Source: Acidimicrobiaceae bacterium (GTDB taxonomy: Bacteria; Actinomycetota; Acidimicrobiia; Acidimicrobiales; Palsa-688). From it: a stretch of 64,000 nt of DNA. The notes beneath the pieces are model-generated. The model saw only the letters and a list, made by a program, of their open reading frames with translations. It was not told the origin of the DNA and made no database searches. This document shows, in pieces, positions 25,138-33,333 of the stretch. Within the stretch, counting starts at the first letter, position 1; each line of letters begins with the position of its first letter. Position numbers and translations under genes: made by a program. Location of the stretch: assembly GCA_003166025.1 (NCBI GenBank), contig PMWT01000058.1, positions 1-64,000 of the forward strand, given 5' to 3'.

Positions 25138-26238
25138 ATGGACGTCCGGGTCAGCTCGACTAGCCGGATAGACGACCGCTTCCGCCTTGCCCGGCTCGGT
25201 CGGGGTCTGTCCCAGGCCGCCCTCGCCGAGCGAGCGGGTGTCACCCGCCAGACGATCTCCGGGATCGAAGCCGGGCGTTGGTTGCCATCGCTCGACGTCG
25301 CTCTCGTCGTGGCGGCCGCCCTGGGCTCGAGTGTCGAGGAACTGTTCGGCAAGGCTCCCAACTTCGCCCCGGCAGAAGCACGGCTCGCCTTTGGCGCGCA
25401 GAAGAGCGCCCGGCTTCTGCTCGCGGACATCGACGGCGAGCAGGTGGCGTTCCCCCTCGAGGGCGACCATGTCTTGGTCCCCGGGTTCCGCCCTGCCCTG
25501 GCCGAGGCGGACACCACTGAGGGCTCGGCGGCGGGCTCGTCCGTGGCGGCCCGACGTTTCGTGGCACCCGCGCCCGTTCTTGTGATCGCCGGGTGTGACC
25601 CGGCTTTGGCCCTGTTGACCGGGCCCTTGCAGCGGCACCGCCCGCCGGTCAGCCTGGTGTGGTGGAACTGCTCCAACTCCACTGGCGTTGAGCTCGTCGA
25701 CGCTGGTCTCAGTCACGTGTCGGCGGTCCATCGCCGTAGCGACCAAAAGCGCGGACGTTCGGCCGCGCACGAGGTCGTCGGCTTCGCCGCGTGGCGGGAG
25801 GGACTGGTCGTGTCGCCCCGTTATGCCGCCCGGGTGCAGGGGCTGGCGGACGCCCTGGAGCTCGGCCTACGGGTAGCCAACCGCGAACCAGGCTCCGAGG
25901 CTCGGCGGCTGCTCGATGATGCTCTTGTCCAACTCGGTGTGGAGGGCAAGACCGTGGCCGGCTACGACAGCTCCTGCACCGCGCACCTATTGGTGACCTC
26001 GGCTATCGCGGCCGGCCTGGCCGATGTCGGTGTGGCCAGCGAGCCGGCGGCGCTCGCTTACGGCCTGGGCTTTGTCCCCTGGCAGGAGGAGACTTGCGAG
26101 TTGTGGATCCCGGGCTCCCAGCTTGGCACCCCTGAGGTCCGCGCCCTGCTAAACGTCATGGCCGGAAGCGAGCTGCGCGCTCAGCTGGGGGCCATCGCTG
26201 GTTACGACGCCACCCCGTGTGGGACGGTGGTCGGATGA
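25138..26238 (+). CDS. XRE-family regulator with PBP-like ligand domain
   Basis: 366 residues from the ATG at 25138; upstream in-frame sequence is not protein-like. The N-terminal XRE helix-turn-helix (about 10-65) includes RGLSQAALAERAGVTRQTIS and EAGRWLPSLDVALVVAAALG. Residues about 130-355 resemble the PBP-like domain (PF12727 type) found fused to ModE, MoeA and excisionase-type HTH proteins: LVIAGCDPALALL, HEVVGFAAWREGLVV, and the C-terminal LWIPGSQLGTPEVRALL. Such proteins are thought to sense molybdate or molybdopterin-related ligands. Its place between the transporter and a molybdoenzyme supports control of both. Confidence 0.85.
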   Translation: MDVRVSSTSRIDDRFRLARLGRGLSQAALAERAGVTRQTISGIEAGRWLPSLDVALVVAAALGSSVEELFGKAPNFAPAEARLAFGAQKSARLLLADIDGEQVAFPLEGDHVLVPGFRPALAEADTTEGSAAGSSVAARRFVAPAPVLVIAGCDPALALLTGPLQRHRPPVSLVWWNCSNSTGVELVDAGLSHVSAVHRRSDQKRGRSAAHEVVGFAAWREGLVVSPRYAARVQGLADALELGLRVANREPGSEARRLLDDALVQLGVEGKTVAGYDSSCTAHLLVTSAIAAGLADVGVASEPAALAYGLGFVPWQEETCELWIPGSQLGTPEVRALLNVMAGSELRAQLGAIAGYDATPCGTVVG

Positions 26239-26292
26239 CCTCCAATATCACTCGACCATGGAGGCGCACTTTGGCCTGGGGGCGCGAACGTG

Positions 26293-26338
26293 AGGGCCCT
26301 ATTGAGGGACAAGGGCCCTATAGAGGGACAAGGGCCCT
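26293..26338 (+). promoter_or_regulatory. Three phased AGGGCCCT palindromes
   Basis: The self-complementary octamer AGGGCCCT occurs at 26293-26300, 26312-26319 and 26331-26338, exactly 19 bp apart. The 11-bp spacer is nearly the same both times (AT[T/A]GAGGGACA). The array lies between the regulator stop and the molybdoenzyme gene, ending 48 bases before its start. It looks like an iterated operator. It could also be a remnant of tandem duplication. Confidence 0.7.
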
Positions 26339-26386
26339 ACCCTGGCGGTCGGGCCGCCGGCCGAGCTGAAGGACAAGAGAGGAAGC

Positions 26387-27022
26387 GTGGGGTTCACAAG
26401 GGGGTTCCACAATCGGCGCCAAGAGCCCCGTGATCCCCGTCTGCCTCCGGGCCAGTACGACACCGGCTCGTTATGGCCAGTGCTAACGGCCGAGGTGACG
26501 CCGAAGATCTCCACCGCGTCATGGGCATTTTCTGTTGAGGGCTTAGTCGAACGTCCGACCATTTGGACCTGGGACGAGATCCAAGCCTTGCCCCCATCGA
26601 GCTACGAGGGCGACATCCACTGCGTCACAACGTGGTCCAAGCTCGGTGTGACCTTCAAGGGTGTCTCGGTCGACACCCTGCTGGCCACGGCAGTACCCTT
26701 ACCCGTAGCAACTCACGCCCTGGCTTTTTGTTATACCGCCCAGTCCAGCACGGTCCCCCCCATTGCCTACACCACTAACTTCCAGCTGGACGACCTCAGC
26801 GGAGGCAAGGCTTGGGTGGCCTGGGAGTACGGAGGCCAGCCCCTTCCCATCGATCACGGGGGACCGGCCCGGCTCCTGGTCCCGCACCTGTACTTCTGGA
26901 AAAGCGCAAAGTGGGTGGCGGGGCTTCGCCTCCTGGACCACGACCAACCCGGCTTCTGGGAACGCAACGGTTACCACAACCGCGGCGACCCCTGGGTCGA
27001 ACAGCGTTACGACGGCGATTGA
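26387..27022 (+). CDS. Sulfite-oxidase-like molybdopterin oxidoreductase
   Basis: 211 residues, one-domain protein of the Oxidored_molyb (YedY/sulfite oxidase) fold. Cys79 in GDIHCVTTWSKLGV is the expected molybdenum ligand. Further family marks are PIAYTTNFQLDDL, GGPARLLVPHLYFWKSAKW and the C-terminal PGFWERNGYHNRGDPW. There is no signal peptide or Tat motif, so it is probably cytoplasmic. GTG start with GAGAGGA upstream. Needs molybdopterin, which fits the transporter next door. Substrate unknown. Confidence 0.92.
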   Translation: MGFTRGFHNRRQEPRDPRLPPGQYDTGSLWPVLTAEVTPKISTASWAFSVEGLVERPTIWTWDEIQALPPSSYEGDIHCVTTWSKLGVTFKGVSVDTLLATAVPLPVATHALAFCYTAQSSTVPPIAYTTNFQLDDLSGGKAWVAWEYGGQPLPIDHGGPARLLVPHLYFWKSAKWVAGLRLLDHDQPGFWERNGYHNRGDPWVEQRYDGD

Positions 27023-27087
27023 CCGTTTACGAGCCCGACGGCGGCCACAGCGCTGGAGAGACGTGGCTTGACTCCAGCCGGCCATCG

Positions 27088-27101
27088 ATGCTAACGATAA
27101 C
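27088..27101 (+). promoter_or_regulatory. Candidate LacI operator ATGCTAACGATAAC (copy 1)
   Basis: A 14-bp site 45 bases upstream of the isomerase-kinase-LacI operon start. The identical 14 bases occur in the same orientation relative to the promoter upstream of the second sugar importer (43293-43306, minus strand). It has a central CG with imperfect flanking symmetry (TAA-CG-ATA), the usual LacI-family operator style. The LacI gene is the third gene of this operon. Confidence 0.7.
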
Positions 27102-27145
27102 ACGCAGGATGCCCTGTGGAACTGCCGCATCGGGATGGTGAATAA

Positions 27146-28858
27146 ATGCTCGATCTGAAGCCCCGTGCTTACGTCCCCGACCCTTGTTACCCCCCTAGTG
27201 GGGGGGCCGTCGGTTATGGCTGGGACGAGGTGGCGGCCCGGGCCGGCGACCATGTGGCCGTGGTGGCGATCGACGGCCCGGTGGTCGCTCGCTGGGAGGA
27301 GCTTTGCGCCGGGTTGGCCGGTGCCTTGTCGCGTCGAGGGCGCAAGGCCCGGTTCCTCACCTCGACGCGGTGGCTGCTGCCCTGGGAGAGGGTACAAGAA
27401 ACAACCTCATCGTACGAACTGCGCGATGACCCCGACTTCGATCATCTGGCCTCGGGACGCCTGGCTGATCTTTTCCGGGCCGAGCGTCACGTTGAGGTGC
27501 CTGAGGGCGAGCTCCTGGTGGTCTGCGGCCCTGGCGCCGCTCTGGTCCCGCACGACGTCCTGTGGTACGCCGATTTGCCAAAGCGCTACGCCGAGGCTGC
27601 GATTTTGGCCGGTGGCCTCAATCTCGGGCAACGGGGAGGGACCGGGGCCGGGACCACGAAACGGCTGTTTTTCATAGACTGGCCGCTACTCGACCGGCAC
27701 CGCGACGAGGTCGCGGCCGATATAGACCTGTGGTTGGACATGCAGCAGTCATCCGGCCCGGCCTTTCTTGACGGCGCCACCTTGAGGGCCACGCTGGCCG
27801 ACCTGGCTGGTCGTCCTTTCCGTTCCCGTCCTACTTTCAACACCACGACCTGGGGCGGTCACTGGGGGCAGGAAATCCTCGGTCATAATCGCGACCAGGC
27901 CAACAGTGCCCTGGGCTACGAGCTGATAGCCCCCGAGGCCGGCGTGCTCGTAGGCACGCCCGGTGGCCCCAAGGTGGAAGTACCTTTCCAACTGATCGTG
28001 GCGGCTCACCCGAGCGAGATGCTGGGGCGCGGCGTGCACGATGTGTTCGGTACTTCTTTCCCGGTCCGTTTCGATTACCTCGACACCCTCGGTGGGGGCA
28101 ATCTGTCAGTCCACTGCCATCCCCGGGAGCGCTATATGCGCGAGGTGTTCGGCTGGCCTTATACCCAGCACGAGTCCTATTACATGATGGTGGGCGGGGA
28201 AAAAGCCAACGTTTTCCTGGGGTTACGCGAGGACGCCGACGTCGACAAGTTCCACCGGGAGGCGGAGGAGGCTTATCACGAGGGCTCGCCGATGGACATC
28301 GAGCAATACGTGCCCAAGTTCGCGGCCACGCCGCACCAGCTCTTCCTCATTCCCGGCGGGACGCCCCACGGCAGCGGCGAGGGCAACGTGGTGCTGGAGA
28401 TCAGCGCCACGCCCTACCTCTACTCGTTGCGTTTTTATGATTGGCTGCGCCGCAACGGCGACGGCGAGCTACGGCCGGTGCACGTAGAGCACGCGTTCCG
28501 CAACCTGGATGGCGACCGGAGAGGCGCGGCGGTGCAGCGCGACCTGGTGCCCTGCCCTCGTGCGCTGCGCCACGGCGAGGGATGGGACGAGGTCGTGCTG
28601 GGGGAGCTGGCCGAGATGTTTTTCGAAGTCCGCCGGCTGGAGATCAATGCGGGTACGACGGCGCAGGACGCTACCACTTCGTCGTTCCATGTGCTGAACG
28701 TGGTCGAGGGCGACGGCGTGCTGGTCGAACCGGCTTACGGGGATGCCCATTCCCTGGTTTACGCCGAAACCATGGTGGTACCGGCCTCCGTCGGCCCCTA
28801 CCGGCTGCGGCCTCTCGGCCCCAGGTCGGTGAAGATCGTCAAGGCGTTGGTGCGGTGA
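27146..28858 (+). CDS. Two-domain mannose-6-phosphate-isomerase-like protein
   Basis: 570 residues. The C-terminal half is a class I phosphomannose isomerase-like cupin protein: TTWGGHWGQEIL, metal ligands in GGGNLSVHCHPRERY and HES, and the catalytic His in LIPGGTPHGSGEGN. The N-terminal 210 residues resemble a uridine-kinase/phosphoribulokinase-type fold (VAVVAIDGPVVARWEELC ... LLPWERVQETTS) in which the P-loop GKS is absent, so it is probably not a kinase. Overlaps the ROK kinase by four bases. It should interconvert an aldose and ketose (phosphate); exact sugar unknown. Confidence 0.83.
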   Translation: MLDLKPRAYVPDPCYPPSGGAVGYGWDEVAARAGDHVAVVAIDGPVVARWEELCAGLAGALSRRGRKARFLTSTRWLLPWERVQETTSSYELRDDPDFDHLASGRLADLFRAERHVEVPEGELLVVCGPGAALVPHDVLWYADLPKRYAEAAILAGGLNLGQRGGTGAGTTKRLFFIDWPLLDRHRDEVAADIDLWLDMQQSSGPAFLDGATLRATLADLAGRPFRSRPTFNTTTWGGHWGQEILGHNRDQANSALGYELIAPEAGVLVGTPGGPKVEVPFQLIVAAHPSEMLGRGVHDVFGTSFPVRFDYLDTLGGGNLSVHCHPRERYMREVFGWPYTQHESYYMMVGGEKANVFLGLREDADVDKFHREAEEAYHEGSPMDIEQYVPKFAATPHQLFLIPGGTPHGSGEGNVVLEISATPYLYSLRFYDWLRRNGDGELRPVHVEHAFRNLDGDRRGAAVQRDLVPCPRALRHGEGWDEVVLGELAEMFFEVRRLEINAGTTAQDATTSSFHVLNVVEGDGVLVEPAYGDAHSLVYAETMVVPASVGPYRLRPLGPRSVKIVKALVR

Positions 28859-29835
28859 CGGGCGGCGGGGGCACCGGTCCGGCCCTGGTGCCCGTCATGG
28901 ACGTCGGTGGCACGCACGTGACGGCCGCGCTCGTCGACCTAGGCGCCGGTGCCGTTATCGGCAGCACCGTGCGGCGGCGTGCCCTGCGGCCCTCGGCTCC
29001 GGCGGGAGAACTGTTGGAGAGCATCCTGGGCTGCGGCCAGGCGCTTGCCGCGCCGGCCCGGGCGTCCTGGGGCGTAGCCGTCCCCGGGCCGTTCGATTAC
29101 GACAGAGGGGTAGCCCTTTTCGCCGGCGTGGGCAAGTTCGAATCGCTCTACGGCACTGATGTCGGCCAGGAGCTGCGGGCCGGGTTGCCGGGACCGCCGG
29201 GGTCGGTAAGGTTCCTCAATGATGCAGATGCCTTTTTGTTGGGGGAGTGGCTGTTCGGGGCGGCCGACGGGCACGACCCGTGTGCCGCCATCACCCTGGG
29301 CACCGGCGTCGGATCGGCGTTCCTCTCCGGTGGCGTGGTCCGCCAGGACGGCCCGGGCGTGCCCCCTGAAGGGAGGGTCGACCTGCTCCGGATCGACGGG
29401 CAGCCCCTCGAAGACGTCGTTTCCACCCGGGCGATCGAGCGTGGCTACGAGCGCATCAGCGGTGTCAACCCACAAGGTGCGGCCCATGTCGCCGGCCTCG
29501 CCCGCGGCGGGGACGCGATTGCCGCCGGCGTGCTGCAGTCGGCGTTCGAAGCTCTGGGAAAGGCGCTGTCGCCGTGGCTCGAAGAGTTCGGGGCCGAGGC
29601 GCTGGTGGTCGGCGGCTCCATGACCGGGTCATGGGATCTCATAGGACCGGCGCTCGTCGGCGGGATCGGGGCTGCCATGGCCGACGGGGGCAAGGGGCTG
29701 AGCGTACTGGTAGCCGCCCACCCCGAGCACGCCGCCCTTCTCGGCGCCGGGGCCTACGCCGGCGGCCGGTCGGGCGTAGCCCGGGCTACGCCGGCGCGGA
29801 CGGTTAGCCCGCCAACGCCGCCTGGGGCCCCATGA
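28855..29835 (+). CDS. ROK family sugar kinase
   Basis: 326 residues from the GTG at 28855, overlapping the isomerase stop (GTGA); the longer open frame upstream is a shadow. ATP-phosphate motif MDVGGTHVTAALVD at the N-terminus, catalytic Asp in VRFLNDADAFLLGE, and second glycine-rich loop ITLGTGVGSAFL. The CxCGxxxC zinc motif of many ROK proteins is missing, and there is no DNA-binding domain, so it is an enzyme and not a repressor. The last 20 residues are Pro/Ala-rich. Probably phosphorylates glucose, mannose or a related hexose in the cytoplasm. Confidence 0.88.
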   Translation: MTGGGGTGPALVPVMDVGGTHVTAALVDLGAGAVIGSTVRRRALRPSAPAGELLESILGCGQALAAPARASWGVAVPGPFDYDRGVALFAGVGKFESLYGTDVGQELRAGLPGPPGSVRFLNDADAFLLGEWLFGAADGHDPCAAITLGTGVGSAFLSGGVVRQDGPGVPPEGRVDLLRIDGQPLEDVVSTRAIERGYERISGVNPQGAAHVAGLARGGDAIAAGVLQSAFEALGKALSPWLEEFGAEALVVGGSMTGSWDLIGPALVGGIGAAMADGGKGLSVLVAAHPEHAALLGAGAYAGGRSGVARATPARTVSPPTPPGAP

Positions 29836-30896
29836 CGGCGACACCGCTCCGGGCCAAGCGGGCCGTACCTACGATGCGCGATGTGGCCGCGCTGGCGGGC
29901 GTCAGCACCATGACCGTGTCCCGGACCCTGCACGATGACCCGCGCATAACCGACGAGACCAAGCAACGGGTGCGGGTTGCCCTCAGCGAGCTCCGGTACG
30001 TGAGGAACGACACCGCCCGCAACCTCCGCATCGGTAGGGGAGCCGGAGCCGTGGGCCTGGTGGTCGGTAACCTGGCGAACCCGTTCTATTCGCAGCTGGC
30101 CCTGGGGATCGGGGAGGTCGTCGAGCAATATGGCCTGACCGTCATGCTGGTCCACGCCAGCGGCGACCACAACCGGGAAGTGCGCCTTGTAGCCGACCTG
30201 TTGAGCCGGCGCGTCGAGGGTATCGTCATTGCCCCGGAGGGCGATGACCACCGCCACCTCGGCCCCGGGCCGATGCACGGCACGCCGGTGGTGTTCGTGG
30301 CCCGGCCGCCGTCGGGGATATCCGCCGACTGTGTCCTGGTGGACGACTTCGCCGGGACCAAGGACGCGACCGGACGGCTGATCGCCCGCGGGCATACCAA
30401 CATCGCTTTTGTCGGCTTGCCGCCGACGGTTTGGTCGGGCGCCGAGCGCTTCCGGGGCTTCGCGGCGGCTATGGCCGACGCACAGCTGCGCCTCAATAAG
30501 CGTTATGTCCGCTACCAGCAGAGCGATGTGATGGCGGCTGAGCGCACGGTACGTTCCCTACTCTCGTTGGCCAAGCCGCCCACGGCTCTGTTCGCGGCCA
30601 ACAACCGAAACATGATCGGGGCGCTGAGAGCGGCCAGCGACGCCGGGCCGCCCATAGCCCTGGCCGGTTTCGACGCTTTCGAGCTGGCGGACATGCTCGG
30701 CCTGCCCCTCATCGTGGTCTCCTACGACGCCGTCGACCTGGGCCGCCAGGCCGCCCGCCTACTGCTCGAGCGGGTCAATGCCGACGGCGCCAAACTGCCC
30801 GCCCGCCGGGTGATAGTGCCTACCTGGGTGGCGGAGTACGGGCCCCCCGGGGGCCAGTACCACCTCTTACACTTGCCTCGGCTCAGCCGCGACTAA
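29832..30896 (+). CDS. LacI family transcriptional regulator
   Basis: 354 residues. The HTH and hinge are at about 14-65 (TMRDVAALAGVSTMTVSRTL, then ALSELRYVRNDTARNLR). A periplasmic-binding-protein-like sensor domain follows (GLVVGNLANPFYSQLALGI, GFDAFELADMLGLPLIVVSYD). ATG overlaps the kinase stop (ATGA). It probably represses its own operon and the importer/alpha-mannosidase operon through the shared 14-bp site at 27088 and 43293. Confidence 0.93.
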   Translation: MTATPLRAKRAVPTMRDVAALAGVSTMTVSRTLHDDPRITDETKQRVRVALSELRYVRNDTARNLRIGRGAGAVGLVVGNLANPFYSQLALGIGEVVEQYGLTVMLVHASGDHNREVRLVADLLSRRVEGIVIAPEGDDHRHLGPGPMHGTPVVFVARPPSGISADCVLVDDFAGTKDATGRLIARGHTNIAFVGLPPTVWSGAERFRGFAAAMADAQLRLNKRYVRYQQSDVMAAERTVRSLLSLAKPPTALFAANNRNMIGALRAASDAGPPIALAGFDAFELADMLGLPLIVVSYDAVDLGRQAARLLLERVNADGAKLPARRVIVPTWVAEYGPPGGQYHLLHLPRLSRD

Positions 30897-30913
30897 AGGA
30901 GGGCTGAACGTTG

Positions 30914-32185
30914 ATGACGTCACGGGAGCGGGTACAGGCGGCGCTGGAGCACCAGGAACCAGATAAGGTGCCCCTTGATTTGGGCGGCAGCCATCAGACA
31001 GGCATGCATGTGGACTCCGTCTACAAGCTTCGCCAGGCGCTGCAACTAGATCCGCCCGGTACGCCGGTAAAAATAGAAGACCCGTACCAGTTACTGGGCG
31101 AGATCGGACCGGATCTGCTCGACGCTCTTGGCGGCGACGTGGTGCCGCTCCGAAAGCCCGGCACGATTTTTGGCTATAAGAACGAGGGTTGGAAAAGATG
31201 GACCACATTCGGTGGGACTCCTGTTCTGGTGCCCCAAGGCTTTAACACCGAACCCGAGCCCAGCGGCGACATACTCGCCTACCCGGGCGGCGACAAGACC
31301 GCGCCGCCCTGTGCGCGCATGCCCCACGGCGGTTTCTACTTCGACGCGTTGACGCGCCAGGATCCCATCGATGACGACAACTTGCACGTCGAAGAGAACC
31401 TCGAGCAGTTTGGCCCAATATCGGACGAGGACCTGGCCTACTTGAAGGCTGAGCTGGAGCGGCAGGGGGCAACCGGAAAAGCCGTCCTGGCTGGGTTCGG
31501 CGGCACCGGGTTTGGTGACATCGGTCGGCTCCCGGGTATGGAGCTCAGGCATCCCAGGGGAATTCGGGCTATCGAGGAGTGGTACGTGAGCCTGAGCCTT
31601 CGGCGCGGTTACATCTACGAGGTCTTTGAGCGGCAGTGTGAGATCGCCCTACAGAACCTGGAGAAGATCCATGCCGTGGTGGGTGATGGGGTGCAAGTAG
31701 TCAACGTGACCGGGACCGACTTTGGAGCGCAACAAGGACCGTTCATCTCCCCGAACACATATCGCACGCTGTTCAAGCCCTTTCATGCCAAGGTCAATGA
31801 TTGGATCCACACGCACACCAAGTGGAAGAGCTTCATCCATTCCTGCGGGTCCATGTGGCGTCTTTTGGACGATATCGTGGACGCCGGGTTTGAGTGCCTG
31901 AACCCAGTACAGACGTCGGCCGCAGATATGGGCCCTGGAGCTCTAAAGGCCAGGTACGGGAGCCGGCTTGTCTTCTGGGGAGGAGGGATCGATACTCAGA
32001 GGGTGCTGCCGTTCGGTACGCCGGAGGAAGTGCGGGCGATGGTCCAAGAACGGATGCGCATCTTTGGTCCGGGGGGAGGTTTTGTCTTCAACCCCGTCCA
32101 CAACGTGCAGGCTGGCATACCGACCGCTAACTTGCTGGCGCTCTTCGACGCGATCAACACCTACCGCAGCTATCCTATCGGATAA
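30914..32185 (+). CDS. UroD/MtaA-like protein of sugar loci (copy 1)
   Basis: 423 residues from the ATG at 30914 (AAAGGAGGG upstream). Uroporphyrinogen-decarboxylase superfamily, methyltransferase-type branch: N-terminal SRERVQAALEHQEPDKVPLD, zinc-ligand-like FIHSCGSMW, then ECLNPVQTSA, VFWGGGIDTQ and GGGFVFNPVHNVQ. True UroD proteins are shorter and occur in heme clusters, so heme synthesis is unlikely. Members in sugar clusters have no settled role; related MtaA/CmuA proteins move methyl groups using a zinc-activated thiol. No corrinoid protein is encoded in this window. Confidence 0.85.
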   Translation: MTSRERVQAALEHQEPDKVPLDLGGSHQTGMHVDSVYKLRQALQLDPPGTPVKIEDPYQLLGEIGPDLLDALGGDVVPLRKPGTIFGYKNEGWKRWTTFGGTPVLVPQGFNTEPEPSGDILAYPGGDKTAPPCARMPHGGFYFDALTRQDPIDDDNLHVEENLEQFGPISDEDLAYLKAELERQGATGKAVLAGFGGTGFGDIGRLPGMELRHPRGIRAIEEWYVSLSLRRGYIYEVFERQCEIALQNLEKIHAVVGDGVQVVNVTGTDFGAQQGPFISPNTYRTLFKPFHAKVNDWIHTHTKWKSFIHSCGSMWRLLDDIVDAGFECLNPVQTSAADMGPGALKARYGSRLVFWGGGIDTQRVLPFGTPEEVRAMVQERMRIFGPGGGFVFNPVHNVQAGIPTANLLALFDAINTYRSYPIG

Positions 32186-32215
32186 TCCCTTTTGCCTGAA
32201 CGGCACTTCGCCCCT

Positions 32216-33259
32216 TCACAACTCAGGCCTAGACAAACGGGGTGCACCGGGGGCCGGTGGCCGGCAGACCACAATTTCGAGGTCGCCGCTAGCTCGAGCC
32301 GGTCCGGCCGCATAGGGCATCAGCAAAGTGGCGCCGCGCTCTACAGCAACCCGGCGGGCGGGGAAGCCACCCTCAAGATTGCCTGAGCCGGCAACCACCA
32401 CGAGCACCGCGTAGCCCTCGCCGATCTCCCCGCCAGATCGTGCGAGTACTCTCTCCGCCCGGAAGAAGGGGTCTGCCGCTGGCGGCAGAAGAGAGCCTTC
32501 GGCCCCTAGCGCTCGGCCACTGAGCTTCTCGACTCGGTCCATGCTCCAAGCCTCTCGGTCCACGCAACTGAGCGCAAGGTCGAACCCGAGCCCCAAGTCT
32601 CCTCCGTTCGAGGCTCGGCGCTCAAGGGCGATGGTGAAGTCAGAGGGTTCCTGGAGCTCTATGACAAGGATTCCCGGGCCGATCGCGTGGGGTACGCCCG
32701 CGGGCACGAGAAGGACCGAACCGGTCTGAACGGGGACGACGTGAAGAGCCGAAAGCATCTCGCTCAGTCGCTGCTCGGCTACCCAGGTGCCCAGTTCGTG
32801 CCTCTCTACCGAGCGATGGAAGGCCAGGTACACCTGCGCACGCGGCTCTGCGTCAACGACCAACCAGGCCTCAGTCTTCCCGTGCGCGCAACCAAGGTGA
32901 GCTCGGGCAAAGTCCCGGTTGGGATGGCAATGCACAATTAGTCGCTCGGCGGCGTCAAGAAGCTTCACGAGCAGTCCCGGGTCGCTGCCGTAGGTGGCGA
33001 CGTGCTCGGGCCCGAGATAGGCCTCCGGGTCGAGAGCGATGGCATCTCTCAGCAGCCGTCCGTCGGGAAGCCGGCTGAGGCCACTCGACGTCTCTTGCCA
33101 CCGGGTCGTTACTGAGGCGACCCAGTCCTCGGGCTCGGGCGCCGCCCCGGGGTCGGCCCCTCGCAGACGTGCGGACATCCCGCCGCCCGGATAGGCGTGA
33201 GCCGGGTAATTTGCACCAAGCACAATCGGGTCAAGCGAAATAGCACCCACCCCTCTCAT
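32216..33259 (-). CDS. manA: Class I mannose-6-phosphate isomerase
   Basis: 347 residues. The metal-site motifs of type I phosphomannose isomerases are present: LIVHCHPNRDFA (His ligands), KTEAWLVVDAEP (Glu) and LVPAGVPHAIGPG (His). The length is close to the short bacterial form. ATG at 33259. It is downstream of the PfkB kinase on the minus strand with a 74-base gap. Expected to convert mannose-6-phosphate to fructose-6-phosphate, feeding mannose released by the GH38 enzyme into glycolysis; a different aldose phosphate is possible. Confidence 0.88.
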   Translation of the reverse strand: MRGVGAISLDPIVLGANYPAHAYPGGGMSARLRGADPGAAPEPEDWVASVTTRWQETSSGLSRLPDGRLLRDAIALDPEAYLGPEHVATYGSDPGLLVKLLDAAERLIVHCHPNRDFARAHLGCAHGKTEAWLVVDAEPRAQVYLAFHRSVERHELGTWVAEQRLSEMLSALHVVPVQTGSVLLVPAGVPHAIGPGILVIELQEPSDFTIALERRASNGGDLGLGFDLALSCVDREAWSMDRVEKLSGRALGAEGSLLPPAADPFFRAERVLARSGGEIGEGYAVLVVVAGSGNLEGGFPARRVAVERGATLLMPYAAGPARASGDLEIVVCRPPAPGAPRLSRPEL

Positions 33260-33333
33260 TGCACTAGCACCTCGAGCAAGCGGCTGTGTTGCGTCGTCAT
33301 CATTGCAGGCAACCTCCCTGTGGAGCTAAACCC

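Noticed and set aside
24643-25770. A 375-codon minus-strand open frame across the XRE regulator
   Set aside because: Only its last 106 codons (from the ATG at 24963 with a good ribosome site) look like protein; the rest is the antisense of the regulator gene.
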